From the NCBI RefSeq assembly GCF_964340395.1, contig NC_135550.1, positions 11,510,408-11,574,407 of the forward strand: 64,000 bases of DNA. Reading direction: 5' to 3'. This document shows positions 14,001 through 27,600 of the stretch, piece after piece. The stretch is from Glandiceps talaboti (taxonomy: Eukaryota; Hemichordata; Enteropneusta; Spengelidae). The position numbers and the translations under genes are program-made. Position 1 is the stretch's first letter; every line of letters begins with the position of its first letter. Below the pieces are notes generated by a model. The model was not told where the DNA came from, made no database searches, and was given only the letters and a program-made list of their open reading frames with translations.

Positions 14001-17000
14001 GCAGACCATCAGTCCAGGATATTTACAGATCAACACGACTTTCAACTCAAACCAGACCTTTTCAGACAGGTTTGCAGCAGGTTTCACCTACCAGAAATAG
14101 ACTTATTCGCAAGTCGAAATACAGCTCAACTTCCCCTGTATGTGTCATGGAAGTTAGACCCCAAAGCTTTTGCAGTCGACGCATTCTCTCTCTCATGGGC
14201 AGAGAAAGAGTTGTACATGTTTCCACCACATCTACTAATACTGAAATGTCTAAGGAAAATACAACAGGACAGAGCAAGAACGCTGTTTGTAGCACCAGTA
14301 TGGAAAACGAAACCGTGGTATCCAATGTTACTACAGTTAACCAGCAACTACCCGGTACTTCTGCCAGATTGCACAGACTTACTCAGGGAACCACACACAG
14401 GGAATCAACCCAAGTTCAGTTTGACTCCTCTAGCCGTTTGGCAACTCTCCGGTCACACTACAGAGGTCTTGGACTTTCACAGCAGGCTACAGAGATCCTC
14501 ATCAAGGCAATCTGCATCAAGACTTCTAGACTCTACGACAGCAAGTGGAAGCGCTTCGCTAGCTGGTGTGTACAACAGAATACCAATCCCGTTTCATGTC
14601 CTGTAATTCAGGTAGTAGAATTCCTTACTGGGTTATTCAATAGACATAGGCTTGCATATAGTACCTTAAATGGATACAGATCTGCTATCTCTTCTGTACA
14701 TTTGCACATTAATAATGAACCAGTTGGATCACATCCACTTATTACAAGATTATTTAAAGGTTTCTTTCGTGTTAGGCCACCTTTACCACGTTACCCAACA
14801 ACCTGGAGTGTAGCGAAAGTTCTGCACTATTTAAAGTCCCTGCATCCAGCAAGGAGTCTAAGCCTGAAGCAACTCACTCTTAAGACTGCAACTTTAATTG
14901 CACTAACCTCCTCAGATAGAGGACAGACTTTAAGTTATTTGGACTTAAGATACTGTAATATATCGGATAGAGAATGTACTTTTGTTATCCCAAGTTTAAC
15001 CAAGACATCAACTGTTACCAGGCCTTCGCGGGTGGTGAAGTGTCCAAGTTTTGGTGACAAGGCATTGGATGTCAAATATTACGTTTCTACATATATATGG
15101 AGAACTACCAAGTTAAGAGATTATGTAGTAACAATGGGGAAAACCCGACCATCAAGATTATTTATTTCATTTGTTAAACCTTTTAATGAGGTTACTTCTC
15201 AGACTATTGCAAGATGGATAAAGACTACACTTGCTAGGGCAGGCATTGATACAAATAAGTTTAGAGCCCACAGCACTAGGGGAGCAGCAACATCGGCAGC
15301 AATACGTCAAGGAGCAACTACTGCTCAGATTCTCCAACTTGGTGACTGGACTTCAGAATCTACATTCACACGGTTCTATCGCCGTCATACAGACAGCTCA
15401 GAGACTGGACGTTTGATACTTAGGGCTGTTCAGGAGACTGACAATTCAACCCACCAATAGGCATCCAGCTATGTAATCAGCTACTGTAGTTACTGTGCAG
15501 TAACTGATGAAGACTTGGAAAATTTGCCTACCTTAAGGACGTCAAATTAGAAGTCTTCGAGGGAACGTAGCAGTAACTACTACGTCTTTCCCTCCCACCC
15601 AGCCCGATGCCAATTTTCTGGTGAGTTGACTTTTCTACCCTATTTACTGTGTTAAACAGTTATAATCAGTATTCTTGTTCATTGTAGGTTCCACTGGTCC
15701 CATGCCTTTGTGCTCTTGTTTATTGGTCTTAGTACCATTGTTTTGCACTATGTTGCATATAAATTACCGCTCGTAATTGAGCAAAATTCTAGCTTAATTG
15801 CTAAATTTGGTCAGCACAAGTTGCTTATGACCTATGGTACCAGCTATCACGATATGGAACCTCTACACGCTGCTCAGAAAGGTAATGACGTAAGGTAGCC
15901 TTTTCAGGCTTTTATAGTACTATGGAAGGACGACACCTAGCGATGAATTAGGGAAAGCTACTGTAGTTACTGCTACGTTCCCTCGAAGACTTCTAATTTG
16001 ACGTCCTTAAGGTAGGCAAATTTTCCAATTTGTGTACTAAGGTGATTTCTGTTTTTACAATGAGACCAGTCTTAACTGTTTGATATAGTACCATAGACTA
16101 TATATACATGTAGCATGGAAACAGAACATTTGCTCCAAAGAAACATTTTCATCCCAACTACACATATCTTCTCTTTTATTGTTTGGAAATATTCTAATAT
16201 CAGATTTTGTGTTTTTAAGTAACACTACAACTTGTAAACTGAGATTTGTCATGTCTCTCTGCCCACACCATCCTGCTGTGGGTTGACTGATGTGTGAGCT
16301 AGGTGCCCTATCATGGTGTACCTCACAGAGTACATGGATGCAACTTGCTGTGCTACTTCAATAATAACTCCTATTATTGCTATACTAATATTACTGCTAT
16401 TGTGCTGCTTACTGATGCAACCATCAAAAACTACAACTTAGTTGCTTACTCTGCCGCGCAACCTTTTGCTTTTTATCTTAGGTGAATTATACCTTGCAAT
16501 GGTGACAAGTACAAAAGCTCATGCTGAGATACGGTGAGTAGAATAAATTGGGCTTCTACATTTATTTAGGTAAGAATTTCAACACTTATCATGTCTATAA
16601 TCAGCAAATAATAAAACCTATGATAGAAAATTTAGGACAGCAAACTAACTTGTATTGAGTTTAGAATTACTGAATACTGAATTCCATGACACTTTAATAG
16701 GTCATAGTTCACTTATCAGAGGGATAAGAGATTTCACGGTTTGGCCACTAGGAGTGCTGTACCATCAAACCATTCAGGGCTAGAAGTTAAGGCCAGAATA
16801 GTTGAGTATTGTCGGAGAAATACAGCAGACATGAAGTTACCATTCATTTTCTGTGTTGTTCTTCACTTCTTAATAGTGACTACCAGTAATAAAGACATGG
16901 ATTGTCTATACAAACCCACTTAAACTGTAATGCTCTTTTGAAAATATGTGGAGAGTTCTGTTACACACATTTTGTTCCCAGCTTGTTGCATTGCCCTAGG

Positions 17001-18529
17001 TTCAGCAACCATGACCAAATTGTTCCCCTCACGTTGTCAAATCTGGGGTGCCGGTGTCTTGTAATCCATATGTGCAAGTATTCATTGTAATAATAAATTG
17101 ACTAAAAATTGAATATTATTAAATAGATAATCTCACACTGACTCACAGCTACAAATAAAGCAACAGATAAATGTTTATACACTTTGTATACTCCGATAAT
17201 GTATGATAATTAATAGAATATTTTCTTCTCAGTGTAGGTTTTCAGGTTGTCAAGCAGTTAGATCATACACCTCTTCTCTCTGAAGTCCGAGTTCGAACCC
17301 ACAAAGCATCAGCTTGCTTTGATTAAAATGTAACCACATCTGTATGTAAGAAGGGTGATGTTCAGTTTGACCCTGTCAAACAATGCAGATTTTCCCCCTG
17401 AGTATTCCAGTTTCCTCCTGCTTCTTCATCACTTTGGCTAGAGCGCTGCTGCTGGGGTTACCATTCAAAAAATTTATTTGGACGAATAAAGAAACTCTTG
17501 ACAGAAATTCTTCATTTTAAAAACTATAAAAAATGGTGTGACCACAAGCTTGGAATTATCCATCTCTGCCTGTGTCTAAGAAATCATCCATTGTACCATT
17601 CATAAACAATTTCTCTTAATTTATTATACAAACGTGATGTATATCCTATTCAGATCTATTGATGCATCTGAAGCCCTGTCCCTGCTAGGGGTACATACAT
17701 TAGTTACACACGTTGATGTTCCTGGTAGTAATGTCACTGGGTTTAGTACAGCAACTGATGAAGAAGTCTTTGCCACTGACAAAGTAAGTATAGATAATAA
17801 TCATAATAATAAATATTAATAGTTTATTTTGAGAACTAGCTCATATGTATAAAATGTACAAATTTCAAAGTCTTAAAGCTGAAATTGTAAGAAAAAACAA
17901 AAAATGATGAAGTAAATAATTTCACTCTTTTTATTAAAGGCTAAGGCAAAATTGAGAGCATAAAGTGCATTATTTACTTCCAAATATCATAATATTACTA
18001 TACACAAATATCTTTTAGAAATACTGATATTAGCTCACTTACATCCAGGTGCTTTTAACAATATTCCAAAGGCATTATTATAGGCAACATGAAAATGGCA
18101 AAGTGTATATATAGAAGAACACACATGAAGATCCTAATATCAGAGTTATTGCAAAATTTAAAGAATATCTTCTCCAACTCCATCATGAAAAAAAAATCAA
18201 TACAGCAGTATTTTCCCTACAAATTGAAACTCACTCGGATGCAAGATCAGTCAGATGGCAATATGCTATAAACCACACTTTGTGCTGAATACAACTATGG
18301 TTGTGAATTGAAACAGTTCATTGAATTGCTATGACTCATTTTCTTCCTAGGTAACATGTGTTGGTCAAGTGATTGGTGCAATAGTTGCTGATAGTCATAC
18401 CCTTGCACAGAGAGCTGCTAAACTTGTATCTGTGGAGTATAATGAGCTGGAACCTATCATTACCATTGAGGTAAGAATTAAACTCAGTAGTTGTCAAGCT
18501 TCAGTATCTGTCAGTCTTTGTTAAATGCT

Positions 18530-18601
<72 letters not shown>

Positions 18602-21600
18602 CAAATATGTATGTATGGATGGATGGATGTACCAGTATGTGTATGTATATACACAGTCACTGCATGCATGCTGGACTGCATGTGTGTGTGTATATATACA
18701 TATGTATATGTATATGTGTGTGTGCATGTATGTATGTATGTATACCATATACCATGTGAAATATTTGTAAACTGCTGAAAGATAATTCTTAGGATGTTCA
18801 AGCTTTTCTGTTGAGAATAAACTGTTTCAAATATCAAGTAGTGTTCAAAGGCTGACTATATGCAGTAAATGTTGTTAAATGTTGCTTTCTACTGGATAGG
18901 AAGCCATTACACATGAATCATACTACAAACCAATCAGGACTATAGAGAAGGGCAACGTTCAAGTTGGATTCGAAAATTTGTCTGACCATGTGATAGAAGG
19001 AGAGATGAAAATTGGTGGCCAAGAGCACTTCTACTTGGAGACGAATGCATGCATTGCAATACCAAATGGAGAAGATGGTGAAATGGAGATAATTTCTTCA
19101 ACACAGAATCTAACTGCAACACAGGTTTGTATGATTATAAAGTGTCAGTGTAAAATGTTGAGCCAGAAACTGACATGATATTACAATAGTATATATCATC
19201 AGTGATTGTAGATTATTTAAAGAGTGAGTTAAGCACTGAAATTGTTTATGGAAGAGATATCCTCGTTATACCAGGATATTCTACTATGGGTTCAAAGCAA
19301 AGGTTGATCAAATCATGCGTTGCTTCAATGAAAAGTGAATACATCATTCTTGACAACATTTCATGCCTGCAATGAATTGCTGGTGTGAATTCCATACATA
19401 GGGATAGGAGGAAGAATATTTGAGAATCTACATGTACCATGTCTTCTCTATATTCTTCTATTTTTTCTCCTTTTTTAAAAGTAAATTTACTCAGTAAAGA
19501 CGATAGTATAAACGACTAGTGTGTTTTATTTTAACTACTTTTAAATTATCTCGTACCTTTATCTGTTATCAGCTAATTCACTAGAGTGTACACATAGGGT
19601 GTAAATGGTCTTAATCCCCTCTTTGAACATTCAATGTGTGTCTTTTATGGATGAAAATATATCCATCCATTCACATCCTATGTGTACACGCTAGTGATTT
19701 AGCTGATTAAGTGATAAAGGTAAGAGATGCAGTAGTGGAAATAAACACACTAGTCATTTAGAGTATCACCTTTATTGAGTAAAGTAGAAAAAAGAAGTAA
19801 AAATAGAAAAATATATAGATAACTGTGCAGATTCTCAAATATTGTTCCTCCTTCATCCTTTTGCTTATGTTGAAAGTACTTGAAGCAGTCATGTGGATTG
19901 AATGTTACAATGATATGTGTGAAATGTTTACATGTTGCATAGATTATTTAAACAATAATGTACGCCCTCCCAGCCCATGATGGACGAAAGCAAACTTTGA
20001 ACGACATAATGGGCGAGGCGACAGCCGAGCCCATTATGGAGTGCAAAGTTTGCTTGAGTCCATTATGGACTGGGAGGACGTACATTATTGTTATTATTTT
20101 ATAGTTTTGCCAATTCCAGTGAATTTGTAGACCGAGAAACGCAAAACAACGTATAATATACACAGCGCTGAACATCGTCTGCCATGTTCGGCCCGGAAGC
20201 TGAATACTAATCATAGCGACACACGTACGTACACGTACACACACACATACACTCCAATGAACTGCTGTGAACACAAATTTGTTTCATGAATGCGTTGTAT
20301 TTTTAAACAGTGGAAATGACAATCATAAGTAACATCATGCATTTCGAAAAAATACCTAGGCGTATGAAGAAACAGAACAAATAAGCTTGTATTGTTATGC
20401 TCGTTCCGGGGCCACGATGCCCAATAACGGAGTACATTATCAGTAATAATGTACAGCGATGACGTCACAAAATTCACTGGAATTGGTAATGCTATAATAT
20501 AATATTATATAATGTAAAGTTTAAAATTAATTATTTATTATTATTATTATTATCATTTATTATTTTAATTTCTTAGAAAACGCACTACACATACGTCACA
20601 GTGCGATGTACATAAACTCTAAAAAGAATATGCAAAATTTAAAAATACACAATGCAAGTGGTAGGGTTAAGAACACACAGTCCTGCGGTGAAATAAATGT
20701 ACAGCAAAGCAAAAACGAATCAATGATAGTACATATTAAAAAGATAGGTTTTCAAACCGCGTTTAAAAGACTCAACAATTATTTTCAACACTTATTTATA
20801 ATTACCTGTTCAACCAATATGAAATCAGCATTTGTCCTGTATATCTGACTTAATGCCATTTTTAGCACAACTGAACCTAAGTACAGTAGTGCTATAGGCA
20901 TTGTCCGGCGTCTGTGTGTGTGTATGTATGTAAACGACTTAAACTCAAAAACCACCTGACCGATTGGCTTGATATTTGGTGGGAACATTACTTATGGTGT
21001 TCTAATGAGAAATTTTTCAAATCAAAATGATCTTACCACCAGTTTGTGATTTGGGTCAAAAATGTGATTTTTTTTGTAAAAAAAGTTAAACTCAGAAACT
21101 ATTGGGCAGATTGGTGCGAAATTTGGTGGAAACATTCTTGAGGGGGTGTAAAGTAAGATTTGTTCATATAAACATGATGATTCCATCAGTAATATGCAAA
21201 TTAGGGCTAAAAATGTGTCTTTTTGGTCAAAAGTCAATAATTTTCAAAACTACTGAGCAGATTGGGCTGAAATTTAATGGGAATGCATCTAGGGATGTAT
21301 AGATGAAGACATATTAAGGATACAATGATGTCATGAGTGATATGCAAATTAGGTGTAAAATGTTCATTTTTGGTCAAAAACTTGTATCTCACAAAGTACT
21401 TGGTCAATGACACTGAAACTTGGTGAGATGTTTCTAGAAGTGTTATTATGCAGATTTTCTTCAAATTATTTTGACACAATTGGCCCTAGCAACCATGATC
21501 ATGCCCTTGGCAACAACGAATTGGCAGTATATTTTGGTCAAATAACATCATCTGGAAGGCAAGCGAGTAAACATTCAAAAAATGTATGCAAGTATCCATA

Positions 21601-24600
21601 GCAACCATGACCACGCCCATAGCAAGCCAAATGGTAGTGTATTTCACAAAGATAACAACAGGGATTAATAGGCAATTGAATAAACATTCAACAAATGTAT
21701 GTAAATTTGCCTAGCAACAAGACTACGCCCATAGCAACAGCCAAATAATCAGTATATTGCAAATATAACAGGAATAGAAAGACAAATGAATAAACATTCA
21801 AAAAATGTATGCAACTGTGCATAGCAACAAGACCTCGCCTATAGCAACAGCCAAATGATCACATATATTGCGAAGATAACAACAGGGATTAATAGACAAT
21901 TGAATAAACATTCAAAAAATGCATGTAAATTTGCCTAGCAACAAGACCACACCCATAGCAACAGCCAAATAATCACATATATTGTGCAGATAACAGGAAT
22001 AGAAAGACAAATGAATAAACATTTAGAAATGTATGCAAATATCCCTAGCAACAAGACCACACCCATAACAACAGCCAAATGATCACGTACATGTATATGC
22101 AAAGATAATATCAGGAATTCATACACAAGTGAACAAAAAAATTCAAAAATGCATGCAAATATATCTAGCAACATGACCACGCCCATAGCAACAACCAAAT
22201 GATCGCGTATATTGCAAAGATAGCAACATGGTTGGATAGACAACTGGATAGTCATTCAGCAAATGAACACCTATTGTTAGCATGGACTAACATATGGTTA
22301 AACACTTTTAAAAACTGTACAGTTGTGCTACAACGCCATTGGCGGTATTTTTTTTGTCAATTCTGATTTAGAAACTTGCAGCAAAGGCCTTGGGAGTGCC
22401 ACAAAATCGAATTGTGTCTAAAGTGAAAAGACTGGGAGGAGGTTTTGGAGGGAAAGAAACCAGATGTTGTATACATTCCACAATATTAGCTGTTGCAGCC
22501 CACAAGTAAGCTGTTTGTTAAGGACAGTGAATTCACTTATGGTATATTCGTTTCAGTGTGCATGAATGCCTTATAGGCATCTGTCCCCTATATAAAGGAG
22601 TTTATGGGTAATGTATGCAATAGATTTTTAAAAATGTTGACTGTATGTGGTATATATGTGAGAATGTTGAATATTTGCTTTTGATGGCTTAGTTTGGAAA
22701 TTAGATTTTCACAATTAATCAAGAAAGTGTTGAAGATATTTGTGGCCAAAACATTCAAACACAGAATCTCCAATATTGGATTTGTCTTCTTCTATTTTTA
22801 TCTCAACGAAATGAATATATAGGTTTATCTTCTGTCAGTTTTACAGCATTTTACAACAAAATAATTATAGTGATTACCAACAGGCAAACTTGCTTGCTGA
22901 ACACAGAGATCAACAATAATCATTATACGATAGTAGACCAGACAACCGATCACTTCATTGAACAGTGAGACTACCAAGTAAAATAATATGTCTGAAAAGA
23001 TACCGCTATAATTTGAAAGGAAACTTGAGGCATGTTGTTCTTGTAGTTATATTTATGAAATTTACACCATAATTACTATTTATATAACATACCTTACAGC
23101 ATTTCGGAGATTTGAGGGTTGGTCAACAAGTACGATGCATGTCAATCCTTCCTGCCAAATATTGTTGAAGGAGATTTCGTAATAATAATACTTTATTTTA
23201 TTTTCTTTATTTTCTATAGCGACTTCCATAAAAAACAATAACAAACCGTCATAGCTTTCGTCATAGCTTGCGAATGCTGTTACACAATGTATTAAGTTCA
23301 GTGAGACCTCAGACCATCAATCATTGTTGGTGATCTAAGGTGAGATCAATACAATCTGAGACCACCAAATGGTCTCACGTAAAATAAAGATAACACACAA
23401 ACATCCCTTACACAGGGTATGTGTTATCTTTATTGTATCTATCTCAACATTAAATCTGGTGACCCGTCTCACTGGTCTTGATACAATTGATTAACAGCAT
23501 TTGCAAGCTAAGACGAAATCTCCTGTAATAACATATTTCTGAAATTACATGCACTGAACCTTAATGTATTTGCACCAAAGCTTTAACATTGGGAGATTTG
23601 ATCTTAATTATTAAAACAGGGTTGGTCAACCAGTACGATGTATGTTAGACCGTGATGAGGATATGTGTACGTCTGGAACAAGACATCCTTTTATGTCCAG
23701 ATATAAAGTTGGTTTTGGAAACAATGGACAAATTCAGGCACTTGAAGTCAAACTATACAGCAATGCTGGAAATACTGAAGATCTCTCTCATGCAGTAAGT
23801 GTATCATTGTGATGTAACATTCTGTCACCATCTAAGAGCTATTCAAAGATAAGCTACTACTACATCATGTCTTCTCCTCAGATTTATTTTGTAAAGTGTA
23901 TATACGTGCCCTCACTGTTTTGAATGTTACAGAAAATAACTGCTGTGTTCATACACTGTCATCTGTACATGAGATTAGATGCCTTCATTTCACTAAATCA
24001 CTTTGTCCTGGATTTACCATACAGATGATAGCTATGAATTCATGTAGTTTACACACCATGAGTTGAGCTTAATGCTTTTGGAATTGTCACCAACATTCTG
24101 TATTGTTCACCCTGGCACAAGGTTTCCGAGTACCTTAATATTGTGCATCATAATATATCACTTCCATCCACCATATAATGAAAGTCACTGATACCTCCAT
24201 CATAAAAGACAAGATGAATCTTCAATCCAAGTTTGGCAAAAAAAAAAAAAAAAAACCATTTCTGGTTCAATTACTGAGATCATTATTATGTGCAATTATG
24301 AATAGCTGTTGTTAGTTTAGCTATGAAGATAGAAAGTGCAATAAGAAAGATTTTTATTATTTTTATTTTTTTAATGAGCAGTGTTTTTAGGGAATGTGTG
24401 TCATATAATCTCCTTTGTTTCTGCTGTTTTCAAAAGTTGCAACTTAAAACCAAATTTGATTTTAATTTGTTCAATTAATATGTTAATTATTCCATTCACA
24501 GGTAATGGAACGTGCTCTCTTTCACTCAGATAATGTATACAAGATACCGAATATAAAGGTCACAGGTTATGTTTGTAAAACAAACATTCCATCCAATACA

Positions 24601-27600
24601 GCATTTCGTGGCTTTGGGGGACCACAGGGATTATTGTTTGCAGAGAACTGGATTACTGATATCGCAATAAGATGTGGTGTTACACAGCAAAAGGTATTGA
24701 GCATATCATATGGATGAATATTGAAGGGTACAAGCTGAGATTAATTTTTGAGTGGTGTAATAATTCAAAGGTACTCATAGTATTATATAGCTACTTATTA
24801 AAGTATACTTAATCGTCATTTGCAATTAACAACTCAAACCTATAAACTATCTGATGATGGTAACTTTTTATACATATATAAATATGTCAAGAAAATTGCT
24901 ACTGAGCAATCAAGGGTTGTTGCTGGCCTAGTGGTTAAACCACTCGCCTCTTACCACTGTGGTCAGAGTTTGAACCCATTCAGTGTTTGATTAAATTTAC
25001 CATGCTGTAAGTAAGAACAGCGTTGTTCAGTGTGACTCTATCGAACAATACAGGTTTTCCCCAGGTACTCCGGTTTTCCCCTGCAGTAAGAACAGTGTCG
25101 TTCAGTGTGACGCTATTGAACAGTACAGGTTTTCCCCAGGTACTCCGGTTTCCCCCTGCATTAACAATGAACCCATGAGGGATGGCCATCACTGGACTCC
25201 TTGGGAGACAAGTGTTTATATACTTAAAAGAACTATCAAGTATAAATAAAGATTATTATTGTTATTAACTGTTCTATTAAGCATCGCCAGAAGACATTTG
25301 TTATGTCATAGAAGGCATGTATCAAAGTTAACATTATACCAGAATAGTTTATTCAAATTATTTTCACATGATTGAAAAGTTTGTAAACTCAGCTTGTGCC
25401 AAGTCATCTTTGTAATCCAAAGATGATAAGTACATCACATTTGACATATAATGTTAGGTTATTGCTGCAATGCAATTTTAGCTATTGTCTTAAAGCATTT
25501 TCATTCACATTGGTCCAGAGAACATCTATTTTATGTGGTACTCTGCAAAACAAATAGAAATTGGTTGATTGACAAGTGAAATATCAATTGCTTACACATG
25601 AATATTGATTTTTCTACCCTGTGCACAGAACCATTGAGAGAACCCCACTCTGTATAGAACACAGTGGTCTATCATATGATTATTTGATGAAATCTACATA
25701 ACATTTTGAATGTTTCGCCTTATCAATCACAAACCTTTGGTGAAATTTAAGCACATTGAATTCAAAACTAAATTCTAAACCAGTCATGTATGTATTACCA
25801 GAGTTAAAATTACCTACAGAATGATGGAGTTACAGCACCATACTTATAAAGTGTAAGGTGCCATTCTTTAGCTTAATACATTTGTTGTATAGCATACAAC
25901 ACTGTACAAAATTTTAAACACATTGACAGGAAAAAAATTTAATTGTACAACACTCTTAAATAAATGTTCTTGCACTTCCTTTAATACAGTTACATGATTT
26001 GCTTTCAACAGACAGGTTATAATATGTCACTTTCACTCTTAAGTAAATATGAAATTTTCTGCTAAATCATACGCATTTTTACACAACTTTGCAATGTACA
26101 TTGCTTGGCAATGGGGGTGAGCCTTGAGACACATGAAGGAGTCACATTGGTTGTTTTGTTTAACCATATATATGATGAAGATGTTCAACATGATATTCTG
26201 ATTTTCATGTTCATTTCAATATTAAATTTACAAGGTACGTGAAATCAACATGTATAATGAGGGTGATCTGACGCATTTCAATCAACCTGTGATCTTAAAC
26301 AACACACTACACAGATGTTGGCAAGAATGTTTAGAAAAAAGTGATTATCTAAGAAGACGTCGACAAGTGGACATATTCAACAGGTATGAGAGATTAATAG
26401 TATTGTTTCTGTAAATGGTCATCGTCATTTCACAAAATGTTCCCTTGTCTTGCATAGAAACAGGTACGGTAAATTTGCAAGTTGGGGACAAATGGCTGAG
26501 ATCTGGCACCTTATCAAAATCATGATATTTGTTTCTGTTCATTTCACTAAACATTAAATGTTCAAAAACTGGGCCACAATCCTAGTTCAAATCTTCTGCA
26601 AGGACTTTAGCCATTCAGAAACAAATGCAGTGGCTCAAACCTGTAACCTGCAACTTCTAAGCTGGCCAGAAATATTCTGAACAAATGTTTTAGTGCATTT
26701 TTGATTGATGAAATTAACTTTTATTGAGAACTACAGAGTAAATGTAAGTTATTCAAACAAAACTAAACAAGAGTTTGAATGTTAAAATAATGATATCAAG
26801 TATGCAAATTATATTTTGAATATTTTACAGTGAGAATCGCTGGAAGAAGAGAGGCATTGCAATCATTCCAACAAAATTTGGTATCTCATTCACATTTGCC
26901 CCTCTTAATCAGGTAAGTTTACACATTTTTCTAACAATAATCACTAGAAATAAGCATTTCAGGACAAGACTTATGTCCCATTGCAGAGGACAATTATGAT
27001 ATATATTATGGGTTTTGATCAGGCCTGCGCGGGTTATTTTCCTTGAATATATGTTGCCTGGAATGTGAAATTTGGGGGGGGGGGGGGGGTATTCATTACT
27101 TAGGCCACTCCTATTTGACTCTATGTTTCTTATCATAACACCTGAAAAAATGATGGATGGGTCTATTGGTTACAGATGAAAAAAAGAGGAAAGTACATTT
27201 ACATGTCTGTGATAATTCCATTCCATTTCATAATCATACTTTAACAGTCTGAATGACTTAGAATTGATAATTAAAGCCAAAAGGATACTTTGAATCTGTT
27301 GTTTCATCAAGGTTCTTGGATTTCAGTGATAAACGATAAGTTTTGGCTAGGATACATGTGTGTGGAGTCTCTCAAACAATCAGTGGCATGATTTTTTTTC
27401 TTAATTTTCACATATAGGGCATCAATTTTTTAAAATTATTTCACCAGATTGGTTAAATATAGGGTCAGTCAGGTCATGAGAAACATTGAATTAAGTATAG
27501 CCACCCTTATGATATTGCTATACTAGCATACAGTGTGGACTTGACACTTCATAATTTCATTCTCAGGCAGGTTGATACCTGTATACATAGATGGCTAAAT

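Larger units (their letters stand above)
11061..16028 (+). mobile_element. Complete DIRS-type tyrosine-recombinase retrotransposon
   Basis: A 4.97-kb element inside intron 8 of XDH copy A, in the same orientation as the host gene. It has three coding units (gag-like, RT/RNase H, tyrosine recombinase), 97-bp inverted terminal repeats (11082-11178 and 15876-15972) with unequal outer extensions, and an internal complementary region (15481-15580) that joins the complements of the two outer ends. This geometry is specific to DIRS elements, which replicate through a circle and integrate with a tyrosine recombinase, so no target duplication is expected and none is seen. All ORFs are open, suggesting recent arrival. 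Outer limits were set from the internal complementary region and the empty site in copy B; one or two bases (AA) are shared at the joint. Confidence 0.93.

Noticed and set aside
12629-14299. Upstream part of the long frame that ends in the tyrosine recombinase
   Set aside because: It overlaps the RT/RNase H frame, is rich in Ser/Arg/Thr with no family pattern, and the recognisable recombinase begins only after about 14300.
15710-15898. Small frame between the DIRS internal region and right terminal repeat
   Set aside because: Runs into the inverted repeat, has no known counterpart and lies past the recombinase stop; likely chance.
18491-18837. Cys/Val- and His/Thr-rich frames on both strands
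   Set aside because: Produced by the (TG)n/(CA)n microsatellite.
24915-24990. Possible functional tRNA gene
   Set aside because: A and B boxes are recognisable, but the cloverleaf does not close and it is the head of a SINE.
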